From Apostichopus japonicus (Eukaryota; Echinodermata; Holothuroidea; Aspidochirotida; Stichopodidae): DNA of 64,000 bases. Of this stretch, positions 36,262 through 50,400 are shown in pieces. Each line of letters begins with the position of its first letter. Within the stretch, counting starts at the first letter, position 1. Below the pieces are notes generated by a model. That model searched no databases, was not told where the DNA came from, and saw only the letters and a list, made by a program, of their open reading frames with translations. The stretch is from assembly GCF_037975245.1 (NCBI RefSeq), contig NC_092572.1, forward strand, positions 21,254,489 through 21,318,488. Direction: 5' to 3'. Made by a program: the position numbers and the translations under genes.

Positions 36262-37449
36262 CAGAGTATAGCGGGTTACTTAACCATTGATAACAGTTAT
36301 AGCTGGTTACTTGACCATTTTTAACAGAGTATAGCTGGTTACTTGACCATTGATAACAGAGTATAGCTGGTTACTTAACCATTTATAAAAGAGTATAGCT
36401 GGTTACTTGACCTTTGATAACAGAGTATAGCTGGTTACTTGACCATTGCTAGCAGAGTATAGCTGGTTACTTGACCATTGATAACAGAGTATAGCTGGTT
36501 ACTTGACCATTGATAAAAGGTATAGCTGGTTACTTAACCATTGATAACAGAGTATAGCTGGTTACTTGACCATTGATAACAGAGCCTAGCTGGTTACTTT
36601 AACATTGATAACAGAGTATAGCTGGTTACTTGACCAAGTGATAACAGAGTATAGCTGGTTACTTGACCATTGATAACAGAGTATAGCTGGTTACTTGACC
36701 ATTGATAAAAGGTATAGCTGGTAACTCGACCATTGCCAGCAGAGTATAGCTGGTTACTTGATCATTGATAACAGAGTATAGCTGGTTACTTGACCAAGTG
36801 ATAACAGAGTATAGCTGGTTACTTGACCATTGATAACAGAGTATAGCTGGTTACTTGACCATTGATAAAAGGTATAGCTGGTTACTTAACCATTGATAAC
36901 AGAGCCTAGCTGGTTACTTGACCATTGATAACAGAGCCTAGCTGGTTACTTTACCATTGATAACAGAGTATAGCTGGTTACTTGACCAAGTGATAACAGA
37001 GTATAGCTGGTTACTTGACCATTGATAACAGAGTATAGCTGGTTACTTGACCATTGATAAAAGGTATAGCTGGTAACTCGACCATTGCCAGCAGAGTATA
37101 GCTGGTTACTTGACCATTGATAACAGAGTATAGCTGGTTACTTGACCAAGTGATAACAGAGTATAGCTGGTTACTTGACCATTGATAACAGAGTATAGCT
37201 AGTTATATGACAATTGATAAGAGAGTATAGCTGGTTACTTGGCCATTGCTAGCAGAGTATAGCTGGTTACTTGACCATTGATAACAGAGTATAGCTGGTT
37301 ACTTGACCAAGTGATAACAGAGTATAGCTGGTTACTTGATCATTGATAACAGAGTATAGCTGGTTATATGACAATTGATAACAGAGTATAGCTGGTTACT
37401 TGACCATTGCTAGCAGAGTATAGCTGGTTACTTGACCATTGATAACAGC
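36262..37449. repeat. 32-bp minisatellite with higher-order structure
   Basis: About 37 copies of a 32-bp unit with GTATAGCTGGTTACTTGACC and ATTGATAACAGA. Marked variants (GACCAAGTGATAAC, GATAAAAGG, AACTCGACCATTGCCAGC) recur in the same order; the last occurs at 36723 and 37075, exactly 352 bases or 11 units apart. Confidence 0.95.
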
Positions 37450-37484
37450 ACGTCATCAACATTCCACTGACAATCTGTTTCATG

Positions 37485-37960
37485 TTTTAGAAGGTAAGCT
37501 GTATAATATTTCTTTTGACCCGTTTCTTATAAACAGAGTAGGCTATATCCGACTATATGTGTGTGCGTTGGTATTTGCTTTAAACGTAACGTATCCTTTT
37601 ATTCGACATTTTAATATTTTCCTTTTCACCAAAGAGGTTTAAACATGACCGTCAATAACTTGACCTGTTTTATGGCATTAACAACTGTTGTCCTGTTTCT
37701 TATTAACAGAGTAGAGTATACATCCGACTTTTGAATGTGTTGGTATTTACATTAAAACTAACGTATCATTTTATTCGACATTTTAATATTTTCCTTTCCA
37801 CCAAAGAGGTCTAAACATGACCGTCAATAACTTGACCTGTTTATGGCATTAACAACTGTTGTCCCGTTTCTTATTAACAGAGTAGACTGTACATCCGACC
37901 ATTGAATGTGTTGGTATTTGCATGAAAACTAACGTATCTTTCTAGTCGACATTTTAAGCA
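37485..37960. repeat. Tandem repeat, period about 172 bp, about 2.7 copies
   Basis: Landmark TTTCTTAT(A/T)AACAGAGTAG occurs near 37523, 37695 and 37866. Copies share CGTATC, TTATTCGACATTTTAATATT, CAAAGAGG and AACATGACCGTCAATAACTT. It directly follows the 32-bp array and shares the AACAGAGTA string with it. Confidence 0.9.
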
Positions 37961-38536
37961 AGGGGGGAGGGGGGCGGGGGGCAATCAGTAGGTTTGGTGC
38001 TTCTTTCATAAATACGGAGTGCCTTTTTTGTGTCAAAAAAAGTACCGTTCTTCCACTTTTGAAATAAACAGTTCTCTTTTGTTGTGCTAAAAAAAGTGTT
38101 TTTTTGTCGTAACAAGATATACTTAAAGTATTCGTATTGTTGAAGAGGTAAACATTCAATTACTGTTATCATTGATACGGAAAATGTTGGAGTAACTTGT
38201 ATTCTTTTGCCCCTCAAATCGAAGCCATGTTTTCGACCGTGTCTCATATGGGAAGGGTCACCTCCCTAAGACCGCTCTCCGGGACGACATAACATCTTAG
38301 CTCTCTAGCGCAAAAGTGGTTGTTGCTTTCCTGACCACGAGGGTGTTAGGGTATCATTTTACGTATGTATAATTCCATACAACTTCTACAGTGTGTCAAA
38401 TAGAATTAAAATTAGTTCGTTCATATAAACTTTGTTTGTTTACATGCTAAGACTGAACTTAAGATTTAAGCCCAAATTAAGCCCAGCTTGCACCAGTTTT
38501 TCTACCCCGATAGTCAAAACCTAAGCATGGGCTTAA

Positions 38537-38914
38537 AGGTCTGCTGTATAGACCCCAACTATACAGCACGCTATCATGGAAAAGTTTCTAGAGATTACGT
38601 AATCGACCTGCCTTGGTCGTAAATTGACCTCTTTTTACCAATTAGTCTGCAACGCATGCCACATATTTTTCTTGTATTAGAGTCTTTGTGTGAACGCTGT
38701 ATGATTAACTACACTGTAGACGTGAACATATTTCCACACAATGTTTACACAAAGAACCTAATGGTGTTAAGAAGCTATGCAGGCTAATTGTAGAGCCTGA
38801 GGTCGATTTACGACCGTGGCAGGTCGATTACGTAATCGCAAAACTTTCCTAGCTACAGCGTGCTATTTTTTTATTATTTTTTATTTTATTAATTGGAGCT
38901 AATAAAGCAGATCT
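38537..38914 (+). mobile_element. MITE with TTAA target site
   Basis: Ends AGGTCTGCTGTATAG and AATAAAGCAGATCT are inverted, with pairing extending inward through GATTACGTAATCGACCTGCC over about 80 bp. TTAA lies directly outside both ends (38533-38536 and 38915-38918), the duplication used by piggyBac-type transposases. No coding capacity. The 19082-19445 element is the same family in opposite orientation. Confidence 0.88.
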
Positions 38915-38918
38915 TTAA

Positions 38919-40105
38919 TACGTATATGCAGTAAAGATATTTGTATTGTTTACTATTTATTTGTGAATAGCACCACTTATTGTTTTTATTCAAACCATAA
39001 AGGTACAAATTAAATATTGATAAAAAGACAATGTTATCAGTACACGGTGTATTTCTTGTCACTTATATTTGTTAACACAATGACCCTTACATTGAACAGC
39101 TGAGGTACATCAGTCAAAACGACTGGGCTATTGTGTCAAACACACAGGTTATGTCAGTTCCTCAGCTGTGAAGTGAAAACTTACAGTAAGAGCTTTATAG
39201 TCTCAAATGACATGTTGTACGGCGCACTTCGAGTTTGTCAATGGCAAATTGCGTTGATTGTTATTCAAGGATACTCTGTTGGTTAATGTGAAGGCAAAAG
39301 AACATGTTTTGTGCGAGTTATTAGAATTTTTCAAAAACAATGGATTAACATTTAGGCCAGCACTGGGGAGCCGCATCGTCATCAACCAATAGCATTCCAA
39401 AGTCATATATATTTAAATCATGCATGGCGAATATCTTGATAACCGGAAAGTTATACAGAAACTTGGTATGCACTGAAATCATGTATCTTTTTTCTTGCAC
39501 TATGACGTAATGAGTAAAACTCTGCCTAAAATGATATTCGCTTTTGCGTTTAAGTTGCATTACTCGTATGTGTTAGAATCTGTGACAGCTTCTACTCGAT
39601 CGGTCGGTTAAAGAATTAACGAAAACAAAGAAATCGATTTGTTTACTTAATACCTTGCACCAAGAGGAATGATCTATCAGTATCAGGCATAAAGTTAAGG
39701 TCATTTACTTCTAAATGGAAAACTTAACCCTTCAATAAATTTGTATTTGGAGTAAACGGTAAATGAAGGGAGACGGGGATGGGGGGGGGGGGTAGGGGTG
39801 TTGTAATGAGGGTGGCGGGATGTGGTGGATAGCAAGAATACCGGTAACCAACAGTTGCGGTGTCATCCTAGTAAGAAGGAGATGTATGGGGTTTGCATAT
39901 ATATATAATTTATCATACCGTTCTCGAGCTGTGCGAGGTGATTCGGTACATCCCACTTATCGGAATTATATACATTGTAAGCCCCTCTTAACCCCCCCCC
40001 CCCCCCTTGACCCACGCACACACACATCCCAGCTGCTCCTTTCAAACCACAGTATAGCCAAGTCACTTGATTTGCAGACTATGATATTATGAGAACTTCA
40101 CAACG
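38919..40105. other. Intergenic; nothing recognised
   Basis: Two long homopolymer stretches (poly-G near 39780-39792, poly-C near 39990-40006). Open frames on both strands cross these runs and have no supporting features. Confidence 0.5.
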
Positions 40106-40113
40106 ATTTTTAG

Positions 40114-40524
40114 CATGGGGGTAGGAGCCGGGGGGGGGGTGGGCACGGGGGCACGAACCCCCACTTTTTTCCAAAATAGTAAATGTGACCTACTGGCAAA
40201 TAAAATGTGCCCTTTGATGAAGAACTGTCTCTTTGGAAATCTTAAGCCTTTGTTAATTTTAATATTTTATTTTAATTATTTATTTATTTTTAGTCTGTAG
40301 GCTACATGCTATCTTTAAAATGGCATCCCATATCTTTTTGTAGCACGGTTAACAATAAACAATCTCAATAAATAGTATTGATAGCATACTATAGCACATT
40401 ATATATATTTAAGTGATATGGCCAGTGTGTATCGGTTTATAGCATAACGAGTGGTGGTTATGGAATGAGAAAAGTGCCCTCTGATGTTGTGCCCCCCTAC
40501 TTTTTGGAAGCTTCCTACCCCCTG
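40114..40524. mobile_element. Non-autonomous hAT-type element (family M, copy 1)
   Basis: Ends CATGGGGGTAGGAGCC and GGAAGCTTCCTACCCCCTG are imperfect inverted repeats, flanked by an exact 8-bp duplication ATTTTTAG (40106-40113 and 40525-40532). A poly-G run starts 16 bp inside. The interior matches the element at 48343-48809 along its length (for example CGGTTTATAGCATAACGAGT). Confidence 0.92.
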
Positions 40525-40532
40525 ATTTTTAG

Positions 40533-42251
40533 TTAGTATTAAAAGAAATGCTCTTCTTGATTCCAAGTTGGTCTGACTCCTTTAATTGTTTGGATTACAA
40601 AGTTGACAAGAAACAAAATAAAATGGTTTGTTCAACCATTTGTCTTGTATACATTTAAGAAAAAAAATCTTAATTGTTATAAATACAATATCACATTGAC
40701 CTTGTCTGATATATATCTCTCTTTACATGAACATAGGCCCTATCTCTCTATTAATATTACTACTATGAGAAGTAAAACTTCTTTGATCATGAATATGTAT
40801 AAATGAAGAATAAGAGTAAACAATGGAACAGTCACAAAGAAAGAACAATGAAACATGCAGTCACTATAGAATTGTTAACCTTGAAACACAGATTCACCAC
40901 CATTGCACTTTATAGAGAGTTATAAAGTCAACTTTATCATACCTCTGACTAATATCTTTTCTTTTCCTTTTCTATAATGGGCTTTATACAGAAGAGGCAG
41001 TGGGTGCCACACATATTTAGTATACGGCCAACTTTCTCCACATGTTTTCACATCATTTTGCAAGAAACTTGTCAAACGTCAACAATTACGAAAATAATAA
41101 TGAAATCAGCAGACATCGTTTATTTCCATCACGCTCCGTTTCCTGATTTCAACAACTTCCGTTATTTCACGGTTATAATTATAGCCTCACATATAACTGT
41201 CCAACCAGTATCAGTTAGTTGCCACGTCTATTATAAACGATAGTGATGGGTCATGCGGATTTAACGTTCAGTTTTAACACACGTTAGGTTGCACGAAACA
41301 TATATATTATTATGAACGTTATACATAAGGGCTGCTCTCCGGCGCGATCAAGGTGAAGTTTAATTTAAAACCAACGTACCCGCACGACGGGTCAGTGCGT
41401 ATATACAATCCACGAGTCGTATATATGCAGGCATGGTGGTTGATGACTAGTGCACCGACAGCGGCAGAGTGTAGATCACACTGCACCAAAGATAATACAC
41501 TTTCGGAAAGAGTGTCACTCTCGTCAAAAATGTATCACGATCACGTGACTTATGGGGGAATCGCGCCCGCGTTCGGTTGGTAGGTAAAAGCTTTTTTTCT
41601 CGACGCTATCTATTGTAGCAACGAGAACATGACCAGTGTGAAAGTAATGGTATTTAGCCATTAATTGCAATCATTCAGGAAGAAAAACTGATATTTCGCT
41701 TTATCGATTCCCAAAAGATACACAGAGGTAATTCGGTAAATGGAATATTGTAATAATATCTAAACTTTTTAATTTTTTAATTTAAAAAAAGAGGAAATGA
41801 GACGTTAGAGAGGGTACGCCTGTACAGGCTGTAGGTCTATCTTAGGCCTACGCCTATGCAGCTAAGCCTTGGTAATATTGAAGCAAAAGTTACATAATGT
41901 AGCCTACCTATATCCAAGGACATAAGACTAGAGAAAGAGTGACCTATGGGGCCTGATTATCCTATTGCCCAAGTATATGCCTAGTCCGAGCAAGGCTGGA
42001 ATCCTCTTGACTTAAGCCTATATAGGCTAGGGGATTAAACTTTGTAATTGGGGGGGGGGGGGGGGTGCATGGAATTAGATGGATGAAGTGACAAGCCCAG
42101 GCTTGCACTGATCGGAGACAAACCCTTTAAATTATTAAATCTCTCGAATATTATACAAACAACAATCTCAAAATGAAATACGACCCCGAAGAATTTCTAA
42201 CCTGATAAAAAATGGCAAAATTAAAAGGCTACGAATGATGACAAGTGTAAG
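40533..42251. other. Intergenic; nothing recognised
   Basis: Poly-G run near 42050-42065. Open frames (40977-41243, 41353-41583) show no family motifs or splice context. Confidence 0.5.
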
Positions 42252-42255
42252 TTAA

Positions 42256-42503
42256 AGGTAGTCTGCATGTATTGGCCCCAAATTATATCATTCTATAATT
42301 GCTAGAAGTTTTCAAAAGTACTTTTCTGGAGGTCTTTACTCTCCTAGTTGTTCTCAGACATTATTTAAATGAACACATGGACTGCATGTCCCAGAGAAGT
42401 TAATTTCCTCCATGGATGGTAAAAAAAAAACAGTTTAAGAATTGTAACCACGATTGATCATATTTATAAATCTAGCATATTTGGGGCTAAAAACAGCATT
42501 CTT
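42256..42503. mobile_element. Possible degraded TTAA-type MITE
   Basis: TTAA lies outside both ends (42252-42255 and 42504-42507). Inverted inner motifs TTGGCCCCAAATTAT and ATTTGGGGCTAAAA match loosely and recall the ends of the 38537-38914 element (GACCCCAACTATA). Terminal bases are poorly conserved. Confidence 0.5.
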
Positions 42504-42507
42504 TTAA

Positions 42508-44355
42508 TAGCTCAATTGAAGGATGTATAGGCTAGCTAGGAAATTGAACATGGCATTAACACTAATAAATAATTAGCTTATACTGAAGATTGAAAACTAC
42601 AATGTACATATATCATGTACTGTCGCAGGATCTGAACCTCTCATGACACCAATGCAGTTAGTTCCAGTTCCCAAAAACTATTTCTTTTACAGCTCTGTTC
42701 TAGGCTTCTGTATACAAATATTGCATCCGGCAAGTAAGCAAACTGTCTCTTTTATGTCTAGGTGTGCACTGTGGGTCCAGATTTCAAGACGTGCAGAATT
42801 ACAGACTTCAACAGCCGAATATCTAGACAGAACGCTCCGCATTTGTAGAAGCAGTGGGCTAAATATATACATATGTTACATATACAGGAATGTATAATTC
42901 GTGATAATTGTAACCAGCAACAATTAATGTATGTAAACATTCAGCTTATGTTCACTTTTGTATTAACATGAAAGGGGAATTTATTGTATTGCTGGTGAAG
43001 ATCTTCACTGTTTCAGTTTTTATATTTTATTGTTGATGAAACATTCGGTCAACTGAAATATTGTATCCCCTTTTCCATTCTAACTTAAATAATAAATCTG
43101 CAAGCAACAGATCAGCCTTATCTGAATACCCAGCAATTAAAGGGTGTGAAGACTCGCGCACAAAGAAACGTCCCATGCCGGTAATCTGACCTAGTTTCGA
43201 ATGAGGTGTAACAGAAGTGTTAGACAACACCATCGATCCCAGAAAATACACACACAGCTTGCTACCGTCGGTAATTAGACACTAGTGTACAGTCAATACA
43301 TACAGCTACGGTCAATACCCACAACACAGTGTACATAGCAGCGATGGACATCTCAGGTCTAGATAAAAGATAACAAGGTATCACATTTCATTACTGTCTG
43401 CATTTTGTAGCGACAAGCAGAAAACGTCATTTGCAAGCAACGGAAAGTTAACCTTTTCAGAGCGCGGTACGCGGTTTGGGGCGAGTCTTCAATGCCTTTA
43501 ATTCCGGATATCTCTAGTGTTTCATTACTAAATTGCTTGATAACATTTTGACATAAAAAGAAGATAGGTACTGTGTTTAATCATATTTTTATATTTATTT
43601 ATGAAACTACAACCTGAAAGAAGAAGTTAGTGGACATCCTTAAACACTCTTCATTCATTGTGGACACATTTTATTATAACAGACTGAAGGCAATGGCGGA
43701 CGATCGACATTAGTTACCAGGCTGAAATGTGTGCTATCATAACGGACAATAAGTCTCATACTTTCTCATACTCATACTCATACTTTCTGCTGATTCGTGA
43801 GAATTGCTGTGATAAATAAATAAATAAATGTGGCTTTTTGTCTAATTTGTTTTGTAATTTCAGTTTCACATCCTATCAAAAGTGAGAATAATGCAATTAC
43901 TATAATTCCGTGCATTTGCTGCTCAACCTTGACAAACCCTATCACTTTTAAATTCATATCTTCTTGAATGACTCCGAACACAAAGAATGCAAAACTGCCA
44001 TTATTTATGATCTAGAAGTACCCGAGACTGTTCTCTCATAATGACAATACCAGAGCCGTTGGAAATATGAGACACGGAGTGATTGGGAATCGATGATTCC
44101 ATGACTCTATACCGATCAACACACATATCGTTGCACTGTCTCTTCAAATCAGTTACCCACCAACCGAGTGTGGGCGCTATTCCCTAATGTATCACGTAAC
44201 TCTCGTTTAAGCGTTACATAGTAAATCAACAGAGTGACATATCTTTCCGAAGGTGAATTATCTTTGACTACACGCAAATCATTTGAGTGTGACCTAAAAT
44301 ATAGTGTTTGTCTATCAGATGTATTCCCTGACAATCCAGTGCGACTTAACCAAAT
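42508..44355. other. Upstream flank of the second SLC16 gene; no other gene recognised
   Basis: No exon, repeat array or promoter element can be supported. Minus-strand frames in 42687-43981 have no recognisable domains. Confidence 0.45.
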
Positions 44356-44443
44356 ATGACGGCTGAAGTACCGGCGGCTCCTGATGGTGGCTGGGGATGG
44401 ATAGCCCTCGCAGCCTCGGTATCTAATGAAATTTTACTCGCAG
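44356..44443 (+). CDS. SLC16 copy 2, exon 1
   Basis: ATG at 44356 opens MTAEVPAAPDGGWGW; ends at donor GTAAGA, phase 1; residues 1-29. Confidence 0.92.
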
Positions 44444-47400
44444 GTAAGAACGTTATGCACGATACAACTTTTTGCTTGAATGTGTTTACGTACTGTTGGG
44501 TTAGACTATACTTAGTACTAAGATGCATGCATGTTTCCAACATATTATAGGCCAACCGAAAGCGGATTATGTGTTTGCTGAACGCCACGTTATTGCAATA
44601 TTCAATATTTACTTATAAAATTAAACCAAATGCAACATGCGATTTCGTAGCCTATTGTATCTGAATGAGTGCGAAGCCACTGCAGCATACTTTCATCAGG
44701 TTGACAGCAGCATTACAGTTCACACGAATCGCATGTTTAGGCTATAGTTATAAATCCCGCGGAAACCATGCAGTTCTTTACGTTAGCTGTCTGATATGTC
44801 CGTTCGAGTTGAGGACAAAGTAGCTTGGTTGTATGTGCATCGGCTGAGCGAAAGAGAAATGGAAAGTGGAGACAAGAAATTAATATCTAATTTGCCTACA
44901 TAAGCTGTGTATTTTGGGTCACATGCCTACTGAAGTTACTATATCAGACAGCAGCTGGGTGAGCAGTTCAACCATTTTATTCTATTCTAATATTTTTTGG
45001 TGAACTCAAGGGAATGTACGCGAAGACTGCAAAACCGAAACTCTTCGATAGCAAACCATGTCTATCCTTCTAATGGAAACCAGTATTGCCTAATTTGCAT
45101 TTGACATATTATGCATATTAATAAATTTAGTAACGATGTTCCAAAATGCTTTTCATTTATCAAAAATAAATAAATAAAAGTCATTAAAAACTAGACCATA
45201 GAAGGCCTGGTTGGAGAAAATGTCCAAACTGAATCAGACCGATACAGAGTGCAGTGTATGAGGGATTGTAGCTAGGGGGGGGGGGGGGTTGGCCGGGGGG
45301 GGGGCGAAGTCGCGATAAAAGATAACTCTCATGTAAAGGGAGGGTCTGAGGGAATCTCTCCCCAAATGAAAGTTTGAACGTGAACTGGTGCATTTTGAAG
45401 AATATTCAAGGAAATTATTTCTACATGCAAAGTTGTGCTATAATGCATTTTTATTACAATGTGTTAGGGTGAGGGGTTTATGGGCCTATAATCCCCCATA
45501 CTCAGTCCGCGCCTATGTTGGGTGGTTTTTAATTTAAGACGGTAACTAACAAATTAAATTACGTGTTGACAAAAGAAGTTATCATGGAAACTAAAAACCA
45601 ATATAGTCCACGGTAGTGACCTTAACAATTTGAACATGAACGTAGTACAACAGCCTGGAGAAAGTTAGATACATTATAGCAGCACAAAGTCGGCCCCCGA
45701 TATCTCCAGTATTTGTGTTATGAATTAATTTGAATTAACTTAGAAGACATATGAACAAAATTAAACAAACTGATAAATAGGCTATGTGTAAAATTTTGGA
45801 ATGGGTTAAATCGCTCCATGTTTACCTTTTCACCGGTACCGTCATCAACATACTACTGCTGCATATGCATGTTTAACCACAGTGCAGATGTAATCGCTAA
45901 GACTATATTATATAGCCTACCATTAAATTTATATTTGTTTTTTAAGCATTATGACGGTAAAGTGTTTCGTTTACTCGACGCCACAAAAGCGCTAAATAAT
46001 GACCTCATCTAAGACTCTAAGAGCTACTTGGCCATAATTTCGCTGTTATTATCACTTCAAAATGTCCAGAAGTATCTTGCAAGTGATACCGTATACGTGG
46101 ATTAAATCGAATATATACACGATCTTGGTTAGAGGGGAAAACGTTGTCATTTCATGACAATATAGTATATGTGTTTAACATGCATCTATTTCATTACAAA
46201 ATTACTTCTACATTGATCTAAATAGCATGCACCCTTTCAATTGAATTTTCCTTTACTGGTCGGCGACAAGATCATATCCGAGAATATGCGTGTAAGCCGC
46301 TCCTTCCGTTTCAAATATGGGGCTTCTCCATGGGTCAAAGGTCGGCAACATCTGTCTGATGAGCGTTTCCGTGAATTACACTGTGTAATATAAGAGTTGC
46401 AGCTTAAGTAGTTACTTCTCCGAGTGTTTTGTTTATGCATCCACTAGCAATTTTTGGAGGGAAAAAGTACTCATTACCGTTAGGGTCGACGGGTATTGCT
46501 TGTAAATGATTATTCCAATTCATGAAACTAAACAATGCAAACAACATAGATATGCAACTCAACGTTAAAATATCAGGCACTGTTATCTGGTCTGACCCTA
46601 TGACCTGATGTAACTTTATAGACCTGCGCTAGCCCTCTATCTTGATTGTGAAATAAAGTAGACAAATAAACATTTTGTTTTTATACTGATGTTTGGAAAT
46701 ATTGAGTGGTTGTTTCCCTCCACAGGTTACGTGGAAGGTATGGGAGCTCTGTTCGTCGAGTGGCAGAAGTTCTTCGATGTCGGTGCCGCCGAAGTCGGAT
46801 GGGTTGGAATTCTGACTGCACTGAATGGACCCTTTGGATGTAAGTGATGTAACTGTGTCATAAGAGGAAGCTCTATGAAAACCTCAAGTGGCGGACAAAT
46901 TTCATACTTGGTACATTTACACCTCACATATTACAAGAAAAAGAACCCTAAATAATGTTCTTTGGTGGAGGTTAAAGGTCATTTGAGGTCAAAATGTGAA
47001 AACTTTGTAAACAATATATAATATCACAAGAAGATAATCTCTGACATATATCTCATATTTTGATGTGGATGTACCATACTGAATTGAATTTTGGTGGAGG
47101 TCGAAGGTCATTTGAGACCACCATGGGATAGAAGTGTGGAAACGCTGTAAACCCAATATCTCAAGAAGGAAATATTGGATGGATTTGAAACTTTGTATGT
47201 AGATGTGCCACATAAGCCCCGTGGTTTCAAATTGAAGTCAAAGGTCAGGTTAGGTCATCAGAGGTGTAAGTCTGAGTATGAAAGCCTTGTAAACGCGATA
47301 TCTCAAGATGAGAAATCAAACTTGTACGTATCTCATAAGTCAGAAATCGTATGGGATGTCATATGTCATAAACATGATCCCTGTTATTTTCATTAGATGT

Positions 47401-50400
47401 CAAAGGTCATATGGTCTCAAATTTCGGCTGAATTTTAAACTACATCAGAATTTCTCGTAACATTTGATGGTGTTTAGTGGATTTCAATAGCCATTTCATG
47501 GCAGTGTGAAACAGAGAATGTTATGTCGAAATCTCGTATGCATCATACCTCTAGAAGGGATCCTTCAGATGTTAGATTCCTACAAGATGCAGCTAATTAC
47601 GTCATTGAAAATTTGAAACCATGTATTTTGGGCAATTCTAGTTTGATTGATTTCTTTTAAGCCTTGGATGAAACTCTCCAGCTTAGAACTAATGCATAAG
47701 CTTAATTATGCATCGAAATCGATTTGTCTCCGCATATTCCCACTCTGATATATCACTGCAGGCTGTATCGTCATGATTTAACTGCACGTGTTGTGTGGAA
47801 TACCTTCTTCTTACTGATTTCTCCCGAAGGCGATACTTTGTGATCAGCAAACTAAGAAAGAATAAACCGAGGTTTTGAGAAATTCTGAGAAATTCTGCCT
47901 TCATTGTTCGAGACTGGGGTCGAATTCTGCGTGTCTCGTTTGTTTATAATTACTTCATGTTGTCAACACGTTTTACTAGCGAAATGGTATTCACGGTGTC
48001 GAATGGGTCACAAAAACATTCATGCGGACATCACAGACGTGCATGGTTATGCTTGTTATCATTGTAAACATGAACTTAAAGTGACTGTATGGGGAAAGCG
48101 CAGAGGAAGTATTTAGTGATGGTATCAAAATTCAAGAAGTGCTTCATCGGTTAGTCTGTATTCACTATAGCAACAGTGCGGAGACTCAAAAGTCGATGCC
48201 TATGCATGGATACAATGGAACCAAGCTCCATCATAATTGTCAAAGAAGCGGTAAATGTGCGTATCATGTTTTTGGTTTGAGATTGTGGCCATATTGACAT
48301 ATCTGGCAATTGATGGGATCACAATATACATTTATATCTACTCAAGGAAGTAGGAACCGGAGGAGAGTGGGCACTGGGGGGGGGGGTGGGGAGGAGGGGA
48401 CATGCCTTCAAAAAAGTGGAAGGCATGTGCCTTCCACTTTTTTTTCCTCCAAAATAGCAAATGTGCCCTACTGACAAATACAATGTGCCCCTTTGATGAA
48501 AAACTGTCTTTTGGATATATTAAGCATATCTTAAGCCTTTGTTAATTTTAATATTTTATTTTAATTACTTATTTTTAGTTTGTACATGATATTTTTTTTA
48601 AAACGGCATGCCATATCTTTTCGTAGCACGCAACAATTAATAATCTCAATAAATAGTATTCATAGCATACTAACACATCTAATCATATATATTTAAGTGA
48701 TATGGCCGGCCTGTATCGGTTTATAGCATAACGAGTGGTGGTTGTGGAATGAGAAAGTGCCCCTCTGATGTTGTGCTCCCCCCCACTTTTGGAAGTTTCC
48801 TACCCCCTGTATCTCCTGTAAAGGGTGGGATGTATCGCCCGTTTACGAACGCGTCAACCTATTTACATATGTAATTGCTACATGTATATACGCAACGGTT
48901 AACGGAGTAATTCGCTTCAGGCGCTGTAATGGTATGTCATAGGCCTATACATTGTTTTTACAATGGCATGTTATAGGCCTATGCATGGTTTTGTTTTTGC
49001 AATGGTTTGTTATAGGCCTACATTGTTCGTTGTTGCAATGGTTTGTTATAGGCCTACATTGTTTGGTTTTTTATGTTTGTCTGTATTTGTTATTTTATAA
49101 TTTCATTTCAGTGCAGTCTTTGTTACCAAAGTAATGTGTGTCAAGTGGAAGCTATTGCGAACCTGTGGTTGACTCTGTTTCAACACAATATGAAGTATTA
49201 TACGGCTATATTTGTATACCATGCCAGGGTTCAAATAGAGTGCACGCGCGCTGATGCGTGAAGATGAACGACCAGCGTTTATTGAACTGGCTGAAGGGAT
49301 TAATTAAAGGCTTTAGAAGGTCTTAACTGATAAACATAATATATATATAACCGGAGACAGTGTAGATGTGCCATTTGTGCGGCTGGGGTTGTAGTTTGCC
49401 TGTCGGAATCGAATGAGTTTGAAACTACAGTGCTGGTCATACAACACAGTGTCCTTTACTACCGTACCTTGTTGTCAAATCGTTCATTCATAGGTTTATG
49501 TAAATCGAACTAGTATCGGAAATAGCCATTGTCAGTGGTATGCGAAAGACACGCGGAGAGGGGTGGGGTTACCTCCAATTACTAGCAGTTGGTGAACATG
49601 ATTCAGTCGGGGGTTCCTACATTCAGTCGGGGAGAATATTACGGATGTACTAGCCCCCTCTTTCAACCTCACAAGAAGTCAAAGAGTATTTACATGCACA
49701 TCCTTTCGTTAAGAGCTTATTAAAGATCTTATTTATATATAGTCTTAATATGCCCTACAATGCACCATCTGACATCAAAACTTTCATATTTTATTGTCGA
49801 TAATGTTCATTCATTAATGGCTGAAGTGAAGGTGATATCGTCTTCTGAATTCATTGTTTAAGCTTTTATAGAATCTGGCTAACAAAAAAACAAACAACAC
49901 ACAAACAAACAACAAACAAACAAACTCAAAGAAAGAAGAAGAAGAAGAACAAGAAAAAAGAAGAACTAACAGCACTCTTCCAAAAAGGCTGTGTATTAGA
50001 CTAGATAATCCAGCCGCTTAGTTGATTTATGCTAGTCACGGACATGTTAAAACATGTCTTTTCTCAACTGAACTCAGCGGTTTAACATTGAGCTTTACAA
50101 TGATGGAAGTTAACTCTAAATTTTCTTTGTATCATAGCATTTTTTTGGAGGGTTGTCTTTAAGTCTTTTATTTCACTCAACTCCATGAGTGACGTTTGGA
50201 GACAAAACAACAAAGACAGGCTGCTATGTTGACGGCAAAGCCATGTTGCTTCGTCTCTGCTCATTTGGTATTTAATATGATTAACAACTAATGTCGCGGA
50301 TTGCATTGAAAGTTGTTTAATAGACGGCTCATTAGACATAAGGGTGTTCTGGTTGATATGTTCATGATGCAAACTAATATTGTTATTATGTTTTGCGCTT

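Noticed and set aside
36262-37449. CRISPR array
   Set aside because: The 32-bp units are contiguous with no unique spacers and the genome is eukaryotic.
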